Shown here: positions 56,681 to 64,000 of the stretch, in pieces
How positions within the stretch are numbered: the stretch's first letter is position 1
Layout of the letters: each line of letters begins with the position of its first letter
Made by a program: the position numbers and the translations under genes
Assembly (NCBI RefSeq): GCF_001436025.1
Contig: NZ_AZEQ01000010.1
Location: 28,327 to 92,326, forward strand
DNA length: 64,000 nt
Source: Limosilactobacillus mucosae DSM 13345
GTDB taxonomy: Bacteria > Bacillota > Bacilli > Lactobacillales > Lactobacillaceae
Direction: 5' to 3'
Notes under the pieces: model-generated
The model's input: the letters and a program-made list of their open reading frames with translations, nothing else
Database searches by the model: none
Told to the model about the DNA's origin: nothing

Positions 56681-56723
56681 ATATCTATATTGTTTATTAT
56701 AATCACAAACCACTAAAATTCAA
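56677..56723 (-). promoter_or_regulatory. cas operon promoter with predicted Cascade-binding site at the start site
   Basis: -35 TTGAAT (56718-56723), 16 bp, -10 TATAAT (56696-56701); start expected near 56689. The mini-CRISPR guide match (56678-56691) covers this start, flanked 5' by AAC. The transcript would run through both pseudo-repeats into cas3, with a leader of about 280 bases. Confidence 0.6.
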
Positions 56724-56818
56724 CGCAAAATTGAAGCATTGATCACACCAAACTATTGTCACCTTGCCACAAACGAATTATTATTTAATTAATTACTATA
56801 CTATTGGGAAAATTAACT

Positions 56819-57565
56819 ATGAATCCTCGCAAACACAAAATTCTGTTACTCTATCAGCTGTTTATCGCGCTGATCGCCTTAATTTCAATTCTGCTGCTAT
56901 TGTTTGACTGCGCTCATGCCATTAATCTCAGCCAGTCGCCTTACGTTTGGATCGATCGCGGTATCTGGGCAATTCTGGTAGTTGACTACTTTGCACGTCT
57001 GGCAATCGCAAAAGACAAAATTAAATTTTTCAAGGAAAATATCTGGGATCTGCTCTCAATCATCCCGACCAACTCAATCTTCACGCTATTCCGTTTTGTC
57101 CGTGTCGCCCGCGTCTTTCACATGCTGCGTGTCTTGCGGCTTTTACGCCTGGTTGGTCTGACGGTCCGCTTAAAACGATTCTTTCACACGGATGGTCTGA
57201 TCTACTACCTTTACCTCAGCTGTGGAATTCTGTTTATCGCAGCCGGCATGTACAGCATCTCAGAGGGCGTTTCGTTTTCAACGGCCTTTTGGTGGGCTTT
57301 GACGACTGTTTCAACAGTGGGCTATGGCGATGTCTCGCCGACTACGCTCTGGGGACGGATTGCCGCAGTTTTGCTGATGGTCGTAGGCGTCAGCATCATT
57401 GGGCTTTTGACCAGCACGATCACGACTTATTTTGAACCAACCAATCCGCATGAGGTCACCAAAAAAGAAATCGCCAAGCTGCACGCCGAAAATAGGCAGC
57501 TGCATCAGGAACTGTTGGAAATCAAACAGATGCTTAAAGAACAACAGCACCATGACGTTAAATAA
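56819..57565 (+). CDS. Voltage-gated potassium channel (KvAP-like)
   Basis: 248 residues. Helices S1-S3 (7-85), an Arg-rich S4 (FRFVRVARVFHMLRVLRLLR, about 91-110), S5, selectivity filter TVGYGD (166-171), S6 (185-207) and a C-terminal coiled coil. The ATG at 56819 is used, with only a weak TTGGGA ribosome site. Divergent from cas3. No RCK domain. Confidence 0.85.
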   Translation: MNPRKHKILLLYQLFIALIALISILLLLFDCAHAINLSQSPYVWIDRGIWAILVVDYFARLAIAKDKIKFFKENIWDLLSIIPTNSIFTLFRFVRVARVFHMLRVLRLLRLVGLTVRLKRFFHTDGLIYYLYLSCGILFIAAGMYSISEGVSFSTAFWWALTTVSTVGYGDVSPTTLWGRIAAVLLMVVGVSIIGLLTSTITTYFEPTNPHEVTKKEIAKLHAENRQLHQELLEIKQMLKEQQHHDVK

Positions 57566-57608
57566 AAAACAGTACCGTATTGAACATTTTATAGGCACTG
57601 TTTTCTTC
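57566..57608 (+). terminator. Terminator after the potassium channel gene
   Basis: AAACAGT / ACTGTTT stem followed by TCTTCT. Confidence 0.45.
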
Positions 57609-58318
57609 TAAAATTGCATGATAAATCAAATTCATTGATACGGTTTGGCAGCAGACTTTCCTGCGGTCAGGCCGTTTTTTATCTGAGTTCATTTGAGATA
57701 TGATTGCTGCTTTGTTTCTTATCATTATGGATGCCTTTCTTACCAGATCTGCTTAAAATCGTTTTATCAGGCTTCCAACACAAGTTTTCTTAAGGCACTA
57801 ACTATGAATTGCCACTTTTCTACTCTCTCATTATAATCAGCATCATTTTCTTGGTCGCTGTCATTATTTTATTGACGCCAAACATTCACTTAATTATTGG
57901 TTCGAATTTGATCTATTATTTTTAGTTAATGTAAATTAATGCTGTTGCTATTTAGTTTAACATTACGAAAAGTTTGAATCATAATCGGGCGTAACTCATC
58001 ACAGAGCAACTGATGAATCTTGCGCGAATGCTAAGATTTTCTGCACCCATTTTACGAAAATATAAAATCGTCGGTACCAATTCAATTTATCAAAGACATC
58101 AAAAAAGGCCATCCAAAAGTGATTGCCTCACTAATCAGATGACCTCAAATGGCTAATAATATTGTCAAGCTCAGTGCTTAACGACATTGCATTGATCGAG
58201 CAGGACATTTTTGACATTATTAACTGACTACCAGAATAAATTAATTATACGATATTTAATGTTTATTAAAAACCCATCATGAAACTGTTAAACAAATTTT
58301 AATAAAACGTATATTAGG
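57609..58318. other. Gene-free stretch
   Basis: No convincing gene. A hydrophobic open stretch near 57800-57925 (LFYSLIIISIIFLVAVIILL) lacks a start and ribosome site and may be a remnant. An imperfect hairpin with a T-run occurs near 57650-57680 (GCGGTCAGGCCGTTTTTT). Confidence 0.4.
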
Positions 58319-59167
58319 TTATCGATTGAAATAACGAACATACTCTTCAGCCGCTACATCTCGATCTGAATTAATCAAAGGCGAAAACAACAGGCCAAGT
58401 CCAACATAAAGCATGATGCAGGCCCAGATGATTGGCTCCCAGCTCTTGATCGGCCAGCTGCCAAAACAAATGCCGACTACAAAAGCAGCCACGATCAGCA
58501 GTACGGCAACTGCCAAAGCAGCATTGCGCATCCGCTGCCAGTATTTGCCATAGGGGTAGACAAACTGCGAGATCCAGATTTCTAGTTCCTGACCAGTAGC
58601 CCCGCCTCGCCAGATTCGCAGCATTTTCTCATGAGTCTCATCCCAGATAAACGTATCAACCCGTTCATAGCTAACAGCAGCCGGTTTGCCATCGGGACGC
58701 TGCTCGTGACCATTTTGGCGCGTCGTCAGCTCAAAAATCGTTCTTTGACCTTCCAGCTTGACTTCACGACAGCGCACCAGATCTAGTTGCATGTCTAATT
58801 CACGCCGACTTTCATACACGCGCTGCTCGCATTCCCGCAAAAAGGCCTTGGATTCCAGTGGCGTCATGTACTGATCCATGATTCCCTTAGCTGCATCACG
58901 ATTATTATTGGCCAGATGCTCGCTGGCAGCTTCAAGCGTTTTGTGAAAACCGTTAAAGATCCGCAAGCCGCGCAGTGCCTCAGGTGAATCCAACGGGAGA
59001 ATCTGCCAAGAGATCGGATGCCGCTGCGACAGCACGTCTAGCCGATGGCGCCGCATCCGCCGACAAAAATCGCCCCACAAAAAGCCAACTGCCAGCATTA
59101 AAAACAAGCCTAATACTAAAAGGCAGAAAAGCCCCCAGCCGTCAGACATCATTAATAAACTTGTCAT
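58319..59167 (-). CDS. Hypothetical membrane protein, 282 aa
   Basis: One N-terminal helix (about 10-32), a cytoplasmic domain (about 35-210) with a Glu-rich helix (YESRRELDMQLDLVRCREVK), and two C-terminal helices (about 217-238 and 245-263). No family recognised. GGAAGGTG precedes the ATG. Monocistronic. Confidence 0.6.
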   Translation of the reverse strand: MTSLLMMSDGWGLFCLLVLGLFLMLAVGFLWGDFCRRMRRHRLDVLSQRHPISWQILPLDSPEALRGLRIFNGFHKTLEAASEHLANNNRDAAKGIMDQYMTPLESKAFLRECEQRVYESRRELDMQLDLVRCREVKLEGQRTIFELTTRQNGHEQRPDGKPAAVSYERVDTFIWDETHEKMLRIWRGGATGQELEIWISQFVYPYGKYWQRMRNAALAVAVLLIVAAFVVGICFGSWPIKSWEPIIWACIMLYVGLGLLFSPLINSDRDVAAEEYVRYFNR

Positions 59168-59325
59168 AGTCTCACCTTCCGCATGGTTTGATTTAATTAT
59201 AGTCGATTATTAGATTTGCTGGCTAGAGAAATAGGCAAAATATTCAAGATCTAAGTTATCAGTGCGAAACCGTTAAAATCATTAAACTTAACAAACGTCT
59301 TTTCATCAATCAACAATTTGCTATT

Positions 59326-59500
59326 CATAATTCACTGTTCACAATTCATTCTTTACAATTCACTATTTACATTAATACAGGTTACTGAGCGATAGATAAA
59401 ATGCCTTAATATCAGTGATTTTCACTATTATCATACCTATTGTTAACTGTTTATTTTTTACAATTCACTATTCACAATTCATCATTTACATTGTATTAGT
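59326..59500. repeat. Two clusters of 14-bp tandem repeats
   Basis: Units CATAATTCACTGTT, CACAATTCATTCTT, TACAATTCACTATT in cluster one; TACAATTCACTATT, CACAATTCATCATT in cluster two; each cluster ends in TACATT. Consensus YAYAATTCAYTNTT. Confidence 0.6.
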
Positions 59501-59514
59501 TTATTTCAAAAGAA

Positions 59515-59557
59515 AACAGCGCATCCGCGTTCAAAACTGAACATTGGATGCGCTGTT
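59515..59557. terminator. Strong hairpin, probably bidirectional terminator
   Basis: AACAGCGCATCC / GGATGCGCTGTT perfect 12-bp stem flanked by A-rich and T-rich ends. Confidence 0.5.
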
Positions 59558-59803
59558 ATTGATTCAACAGTATCAGGCAACTGCTGATTCTCTCTTTACC
59601 AATCATCTAATCACGATTTTAGCCAGTCTGTCCTAAAACCGGCTATCATTCTCTGACTAACTATGCTGGTTTAATTCTACTGATTCTCGTCTTATTTTCA
59701 AGTATTTAGCCTTGGCATGAAAATAAGATCTTTATTTTGAAAATTCGAAAGCCTATCGTTTAACCACACGAAAAGAAAAATCATTTATTTTGAAAGCGAT
59801 TTC

Positions 59804-59831
59804 TTGACAAAAGTAGGCGATATGATATGCT
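59804..59831 (+). promoter_or_regulatory. ndk promoter
   Basis: -35 TTGACA (59804-59809), 16 bp, -10 TATGCT (59826-59831), 34 bases before the start codon. Confidence 0.65.
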
Positions 59832-59864
59832 AATAACATAATTTGTTAAAGGGAGGCCGCTAAT

Positions 59865-60296
59865 ATGGTCGAAGATGAATACACTTTGGTTTTGGTAAAA
59901 CCGGATGGCGTAAAGACGCGTCACATCGGCGACATTATTACTCGCATCGAACGCAAGGGATATCGGATTGAAGCGTTGAAGATGATCAACGCTACCCAAG
60001 ATGAACTTGAGCGCCACTATTACGATAAGACTGACAAACCGTTCTGGCCGGAAATCCTTACTTACATGATGGAAGGCCCGATCGTCGGCATGGTCGTTTC
60101 CGGAACCAATGTCGTTGAAGCCATTCACAATATGGCCGGGGCTACCAATCCTGGTCAAGCTGAATGGGGGACGATTCGTGGTGACTTCGGTCGTGAATGG
60201 CCAGATGGCGTTTTGCGAAACGTTATTCACACTTCTGACACCGTTGATGGCGCAGCGCGTGAGATTAAGATCTGGTTTCCCGAATTTAAATTCTAA
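59865..60296 (+). CDS. ndk: Nucleoside diphosphate kinase
   Basis: 143 residues. KPDGV (12-16), GATNPGQAEWGTIRGDFG and active-site H122 in NVIHTSD; the residue after His is Thr where Gly is usual (NVIHGSD). Transfers phosphate from NTPs to NDPs via phosphohistidine. AAAGGGAGG precedes the ATG. Confidence 0.9.
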   Translation: MVEDEYTLVLVKPDGVKTRHIGDIITRIERKGYRIEALKMINATQDELERHYYDKTDKPFWPEILTYMMEGPIVGMVVSGTNVVEAIHNMAGATNPGQAEWGTIRGDFGREWPDGVLRNVIHTSDTVDGAAREIKIWFPEFKF

Positions 60297-60301
60297 TTGA
60301 T

Positions 60302-60338
60302 TTCAATCCCGGCTTGATATTTGAAGTCGGGATTTTTG
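60302..60338 (+). terminator. ndk terminator
   Basis: AATCCCGGCTT / AAGTCGGGATT stem followed by TTTTG. Confidence 0.65.
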
Positions 60339-60347
60339 ATTGCGATA

Positions 60348-60390
60348 AGGCGCCTCAAGACCGTTGAATCAGTCCTAAGGCGCCTTTTCT
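60348..60390. terminator. Bidirectional terminator between ndk and manO
   Basis: AAGGCGCCT / AAGGCGCCTT stem with TTTTCTC; on the minus strand it ends the mannose operon. Confidence 0.6.
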
Positions 60391-60408
60391 CTTGTGCCAA
60401 TCAATCGT

Positions 60409-60798
60409 TTATTTTGTTGAATGCTTGCGGCTGTTGCGCATCCCCTGCCAGCCGCGCTTTAGTTTCTGCGTAAACGTCAACGCTCTGACCATATGCTGAG
60501 GATCAACGTGTTTGCGAACAGCGCGCAAAGTTGCCTTGGTATTCTTGGCGGCAAAGATAAACTCACCGTTATGCCGTGTTCGAATCTTAAAGCGAGGAAT
60601 CCAATGCCCGCCAAATACCAATGAGGCGATTACCAGGTCAATCTCATCCCAAGGAATCTGGATAAAATTGCGGACGTCACGGTCATCATAAAATTCAAAG
60701 CCGCGATCGCCAATCATAATCTTGCCATATGATACGGGCCCCATAAAAGATGTGCCGTCCGTTACGTATTCGACTTTGGCATTGATTGATTCAACCAT
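60409..60798 (-). CDS. manO: ManO (DUF956) mannose operon protein
   Basis: 129 residues. GKIMIGDRGFEFYDDRDVRN and FIQIPWDEIDLVIASLVFGG are typical of DUF956, always linked to mannose-class PTS operons in lactic acid bacteria and proposed as a modulator. ATG 60798 is used because AAGGTG lies 6 bases upstream. Confidence 0.85.
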   Translation of the reverse strand: MVESINAKVEYVTDGTSFMGPVSYGKIMIGDRGFEFYDDRDVRNFIQIPWDEIDLVIASLVFGGHWIPRFKIRTRHNGEFIFAAKNTKATLRAVRKHVDPQHMVRALTFTQKLKRGWQGMRNSRKHSTK

Positions 60799-60808
60799 TT
60801 CACTCACC

Positions 60809-61738
60809 TTACAGCAGGCCGCAGACGTGACCCAAGATCCCTAAGACAAACAAGCCAATGATAATCACGATTGGCGAGACCCGTTTTTTAAGCAGCCACA
60901 TGCAAAGGAACGTCAGCAGCAGTCCAGCCAGCCCAGGAATCAGCTGGTCCAGATTATCCTGCAGCGTCGTAACCTTATAGCTGGTCAATGACAGGCCCTT
61001 GCCCATGTTCCATTCAGTTAATACTTTTTGTACCGAATGAATATTGTTTGGCAGCTTGCTCCAGTCAATGTAGGCGCCTTTTTGCAGCGGCGTCTTGGAA
61101 ACGACTGGCGTAAACTTGATCGTAACCCAGCGCTCAATCAGGGTCCCTAAGATAAACATCCCCATCATGGCCGCACCACGCGTTACCTTTTGCAAAAGAC
61201 CGCCAGAAACGTCATCCGTGATCTTAGAGCCGGCATGGTAGCCAAATTCCTGCGTGTACCACATAAAGGCAATCCGCATGGCGTTCCAAATCAAGAAGAA
61301 CAGAATTGGTCCAACGATATTGCCAGAAATTGCCATTGAGGCCCCCAGACCAGCAATAATCGGCCGTGCCGTGTACCAAAAGACTGGATCCCCGACACCT
61401 GCCAATGGTCCCATCATACCGACTTTGACCCCTGAAATAGCAACGTCATCAACAGCAGCCCCATTAGCCTTGTCTTCTTCCAACGCCAGGGTAACCCCAA
61501 TGATTGGCGAGGCCAGATAAGGGTGCGTGTTGAAGAATTCCAGATGGCGTTTTAAAGCAGCTGCCTGATCGTCCTTGTTCTTGTAAAGCTTTTTAATGGC
61601 GGGAATCATTGCGTAGGCATAACCGCCATTTTGCATTCGTTCATAGTTCCATGATCCCTGGATGAACGTTGAGCGCCAGCAGACGTCCCAGCGATCACGC
61701 TTGGATAGTTTAATTTTGTTTTCCGTCTTATCTGCCAT
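60809..61738 (-). CDS. manZ: Mannose-class PTS component IID
   Basis: 309 residues. KRDRWDVCWRSTFIQGSWNY, GGYAYAMIPAIKKLY and GPLAGVGDPVFWYTARPI are EIID hallmarks; C-terminal membrane helices. With IIC forms the sugar channel, and is a common bacteriocin receptor in lactic acid bacteria. Confidence 0.93.
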   Translation of the reverse strand: MADKTENKIKLSKRDRWDVCWRSTFIQGSWNYERMQNGGYAYAMIPAIKKLYKNKDDQAAALKRHLEFFNTHPYLASPIIGVTLALEEDKANGAAVDDVAISGVKVGMMGPLAGVGDPVFWYTARPIIAGLGASMAISGNIVGPILFFLIWNAMRIAFMWYTQEFGYHAGSKITDDVSGGLLQKVTRGAAMMGMFILGTLIERWVTIKFTPVVSKTPLQKGAYIDWSKLPNNIHSVQKVLTEWNMGKGLSLTSYKVTTLQDNLDQLIPGLAGLLLTFLCMWLLKKRVSPIVIIIGLFVLGILGHVCGLL

Positions 61739-61758
61739 AATCAGTCGCTCCCTTGATT

Positions 61759-62565
61759 TTAATAGTCATCTAAAATGTCGCCCAATGGATCGCCGGTATC
61801 GCTGCCCGAGCCGCCATTGCTGCCAGAACCGCCCTTGGATTCCAAAGACAGGTACATCAGCGTTAATGCCAGACCAATCGCCCCAATTGCAATCAAGGTA
61901 AGTTCTGAAACGGCAGCCAGGGCAAAACCAATCATAAAGAACGGCCATACTTCTCGACTGGCTATCATGTTGATAACCATTGCATAACCAACGGCAACCA
62001 CCATTCCACCACCAATCGTCATCCCATCAGTCAGCCAGGCCGGCATGGATCCCAGAAAGGCGCGGACGGCACTGGCAGGAACGAACAGCATGGCTGCTGC
62101 TGGAATCGCAATCCGCAGCCCTTGGAGACTGACGGCCAGCATCTGCCATAGATCAACGCCGCGGAAGTTTGCTTTAGCGGCTTCTTTGTCCATGATATGA
62201 ATAATTGCAACGGAAATCGTCCGAACGATCATCGTTAAGAATAAGCCAGCTACCGCCAAAGGAATGGCAACCGCAATCGCCGTTCCGATCTGTTTGATCT
62301 CACCGCCACTTTGAATAAAAATAATCGTCGAGGCCACGGCTGCCAAGGCTGCATCCGGTGCCACCGCAGCTCCGATGTTGGCCCAGCCCAGAGCAATCAT
62401 CTGCAAAGAGCCGCCCAGCATGACGCAGGGAACCAAATGGCCAGTTACTAAACCAATTAATGTGCAGGCAATCAGTGGCTGATGGAATTGAAATTCATCC
62501 AAAACACCTTCCATACCAGCCAAAAATGCCACAATCACAACTAAGATCATTGAAATCGCAGACAT
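61759..62565 (-). CDS. manY: Mannose-class PTS component IIC
   Basis: 268 residues and multiple membrane helices; GHLVPCVMLGGSLQMIALGW ANIGAAVAPDAALAAVAST is typical EIIC. ATG 62565 chosen because GGGG lies 8 bases before it. C-terminus carries a Gly/Ser-rich run before GDPLGDILDDY. Confidence 0.93.
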   Translation of the reverse strand: MSAISMILVVIVAFLAGMEGVLDEFQFHQPLIACTLIGLVTGHLVPCVMLGGSLQMIALGWANIGAAVAPDAALAAVASTIIFIQSGGEIKQIGTAIAVAIPLAVAGLFLTMIVRTISVAIIHIMDKEAAKANFRGVDLWQMLAVSLQGLRIAIPAAAMLFVPASAVRAFLGSMPAWLTDGMTIGGGMVVAVGYAMVINMIASREVWPFFMIGFALAAVSELTLIAIGAIGLALTLMYLSLESKGGSGSNGGSGSDTGDPLGDILDDY

Positions 62566-62577
62566 AATCAAAACCCC

Positions 62578-63579
62578 TTATTTCTTTTGTTCATCGATCA
62601 GCTTTTGAGCCTTGTCCAGCAAAGCGTCCATGTCCTCAGCATTGCTGGAGGGAACCTTTTTGACAATGAACTTAATTCCTAGCTGCTTGAGCTTTCTAAA
62701 GGTATCAACGTCTTCTTGGTTCATGGCCAAGACCTGGTTCACGTTGACCTTTCCTTCTGAATAGGCCATTGAGCCGATATTAAGCTCTTTGATGCCGACC
62801 CCGCCTTCAATTGCACGCAAGGCATCCTCAGGCGTCTCAAACAGCAGCATGGCCCGCGTATCGCCAAAACGCGGATCCTTATCGACCTTGATCATTTTGG
62901 CAATGGGCACCGTATTGGCATGAACGCCGGTTGGAGCTGCCTGTTTGATCATATTCTTGCGCAGCTTGTCTTTGGCAACGTTATCAGAAACGACGATAAT
63001 ACGGTTGGGATTGGTTGCCTTGGTCCAACCGGTTGCCACCTGACCATGCAAAAGTCGCGAATCAACCCGTGCCAGAACGTATTTGATCTTACCATCGCCG
63101 ATAACGGTACCTTCTGGAATGGCTCCCTTGACGGCTGGCTTGGCACTGGCTGGTGCACCTGGCGCCTTGGTCTTTGGCATCAGTTCTTCTGGCAGAGTCT
63201 TGATACCATCCTTAGCCGTTTCAACGATATGTGTAGCAATTTCTCGGGCTGAGTTCATGGTCATTCGTGAGGCCAATGCTTCAATCACCATCGGCAGGTT
63301 CATCCCCGTTACGATTGCCCAGGTATTCTGATGCTTTTCAAACAGACTCGAGGCTTGATTAAATGGCGTACCACCCCACAAGTCAACTAAAAATAAAACC
63401 TGCTCTTGATCTGAAAAGTCCTTAATGGCATTTTCAAGCTTGGCATGAATATCATCCGGTCCCTCATCCGGCTTCAAAATTACATGCGCCACATCCTGCT
63501 GCTGACCAAAGATCATTTCCGCCGATTGATTGATCCCGTCAGCAAAACCACCGTGACTTGTTAATACAATTCCTACCAT
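62578..63579 (-). CDS. manX: Mannose-class PTS component IIAB
   Basis: 333 residues. IIA domain with phosphorylated H9 (SHGGFADG), Ala/Pro linker (about 138-153), IIB domain with H178 (DSRLLHGQVATGW). Passes phosphate from HPr to the sugar. First gene of manXYZ-manO. Confidence 0.94.
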   Translation of the reverse strand: MVGIVLTSHGGFADGINQSAEMIFGQQQDVAHVILKPDEGPDDIHAKLENAIKDFSDQEQVLFLVDLWGGTPFNQASSLFEKHQNTWAIVTGMNLPMVIEALASRMTMNSAREIATHIVETAKDGIKTLPEELMPKTKAPGAPASAKPAVKGAIPEGTVIGDGKIKYVLARVDSRLLHGQVATGWTKATNPNRIIVVSDNVAKDKLRKNMIKQAAPTGVHANTVPIAKMIKVDKDPRFGDTRAMLLFETPEDALRAIEGGVGIKELNIGSMAYSEGKVNVNQVLAMNQEDVDTFRKLKQLGIKFIVKKVPSSNAEDMDALLDKAQKLIDEQKK

Positions 63580-63719
63580 ATGAATCCCTCTATCACTATC
63601 AGATTATTCCAAATTGATCTACAGCTTTGACCACAGTTTATAAAAACAGCTGGTCATGAAGTAAATATTCATCACTTCCCTTTTAAAAATCCCACTTACC
63701 ATTATTATGTAAGCGTGTT

Positions 63720-63747
63720 CTTATATAAATTACCATTTCGCATGCAA
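63720..63747 (-). promoter_or_regulatory. man operon promoter
   Basis: -35 TTGCAT (63742-63747), 16 bp, -10 TATAAG (63720-63725). Looks sigma-A type; no -24/-12 sigma-54 element seen. Leaves a leader of about 135 bases. Confidence 0.45.
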
Positions 63748-63872
63748 TTTGACAATGTATCATTATACGTTCAATTGTGTTTAAGATTCTCTAAAGCCAT
63801 GCAAAATAAGCGCTGATGAGCCCTATCATGTCGATCAAAAAATTTTTTCTGCAAGCGTTTGTCATGAATTGA

Positions 63873-63887
63873 AGCAACCGCTTGCAA
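63873..63887 (-). promoter_or_regulatory. cre (CcpA-binding) site upstream of the man operon
   Basis: TTGCAAGCGGTTGCT fits the WTGNAANCGNWNNCW consensus fully. A weaker cre-like word TGCAAGCG lies at 63850-63857. About 125 bp upstream of the predicted -35, so it may regulate an alternative promoter. Confidence 0.5.
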
Positions 63888-63930
63888 CTAATCCAGAATC
63901 GAATTTCAAATTTTTATTCATAAAATTATA

Positions 63931-63973
63931 CAAAAAAAGACCATGTCCAATTTACTTGAACATGGTCTTTTTA
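63931..63973. terminator. Bidirectional terminator beside the tRNA gene
   Basis: AAAAAAGACCATGT / ACATGGTCTTTTT stem, a classic symmetric rho-independent terminator at the tRNA 3' end. Confidence 0.75.
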
Positions 63974-63977
63974 CAGA

Positions 63978-64000
63978 GGCGGTATGTGGGATTCGAACCC
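63978..64000 (-). tRNA. tRNA 3' end, probably tRNA-His (cut by window end)
   Basis: The minus strand reads GGGTTCGAATCCCAC, the T-arm, then ATACCGC and C. A C discriminator after ..CCGC is characteristic of tRNA-His (5' end GCGG expected). CCA is not encoded. The anticodon is outside the window, so identity is provisional. Confidence 0.6.

Larger units (their letters stand above)
59168..59864. other. Intergenic region with 14-bp tandem repeats, terminator and ndk promoter
   Basis: About 700 bases without a gene. Holds two clusters of a 14-bp unit (59326-59381, 59459-59500), a strong hairpin (59515-59557) and the ndk promoter (59804-59831). Confidence 0.5.

Noticed and set aside
57800..57925. 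Hydrophobic small protein
   Set aside because: Open frame without start codon or ribosome site; noted only as a possible remnant.

Overview
The window looks like a chromosome segment of a lactobacillus (Lactobacillaceae, Limosilactobacillus-like). The basis is AGGAG/GGGG ribosome sites, a mannose-class PTS operon with manO, yfhO, and a type I-E CRISPR repeat with CCCCA/TGGGG arms. Species cannot be fixed from the sequence alone. About 1-39.7 kb is the right-hand part of a large integrated conjugative element; the rest is chromosome carrying a CRISPR-Cas locus.

Conjugative element. The maintenance half (0-17 kb) holds small accessory genes, two related winged-helix replication proteins (the larger has iteron-like repeats inside its coding sequence), ribbon-helix-helix regulators, an ImmR/ImmA-like switch, two ParR-like proteins with a ParM actin, two duplicated AT-rich iteron blocks, and an AT-rich C-protein-controlled restriction-modification system. 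The transfer half (17-38 kb, all minus strand) encodes a pSK41/pMRC01-like type IV secretion system: VirB8-like proteins, a two-domain cell-wall hydrolase, VirB4, PrgI, VirB6-like, VirD4, a large coiled-coil membrane protein, a CagC/VirB2-like subunit, a ClpB-like ATPase without pore loops, an acidic protein and TopB. An excisionase and a tyrosine integrase close the right end. No relaxase is seen, so the element must continue to the left. Six transcription units of the transfer/excision half share one promoter design: TGGCRAAA, then a -35, 16 bp, and a TANNNT -10.

Chromosome. After the integrase come phoU (with an 11-bp-period PhoP-box-like repeat), a patatin-like phospholipase and yfhO. Next is a CRISPR array of 28 repeats, interrupted by a 365-bp fragment that encodes the end of an ADP-ribosyltransferase-like protein and a small ORF. 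The complete type I-E cas set follows on the minus strand (cas3-cas8e-cse2-cas7e-cas5e-cas6e-cas1-cas2/DnaQ). cas3 carries an in-frame TGA that removes its last 65 residues. Upstream of cas3, inside the predicted 5' leader of the cas mRNA, are two degenerate repeats around one spacer. Its first 14 guide bases match the predicted cas transcription start except at positions 6 and 12, the bases that are flipped out in type I-E Cascade. This suggests a CreR-like self-repression circuit. The right end holds a voltage-gated K+ channel, an unknown membrane protein, ndk, the manXYZ-manO operon with a cre site, and the 3' end of a tRNA, probably tRNA-His.
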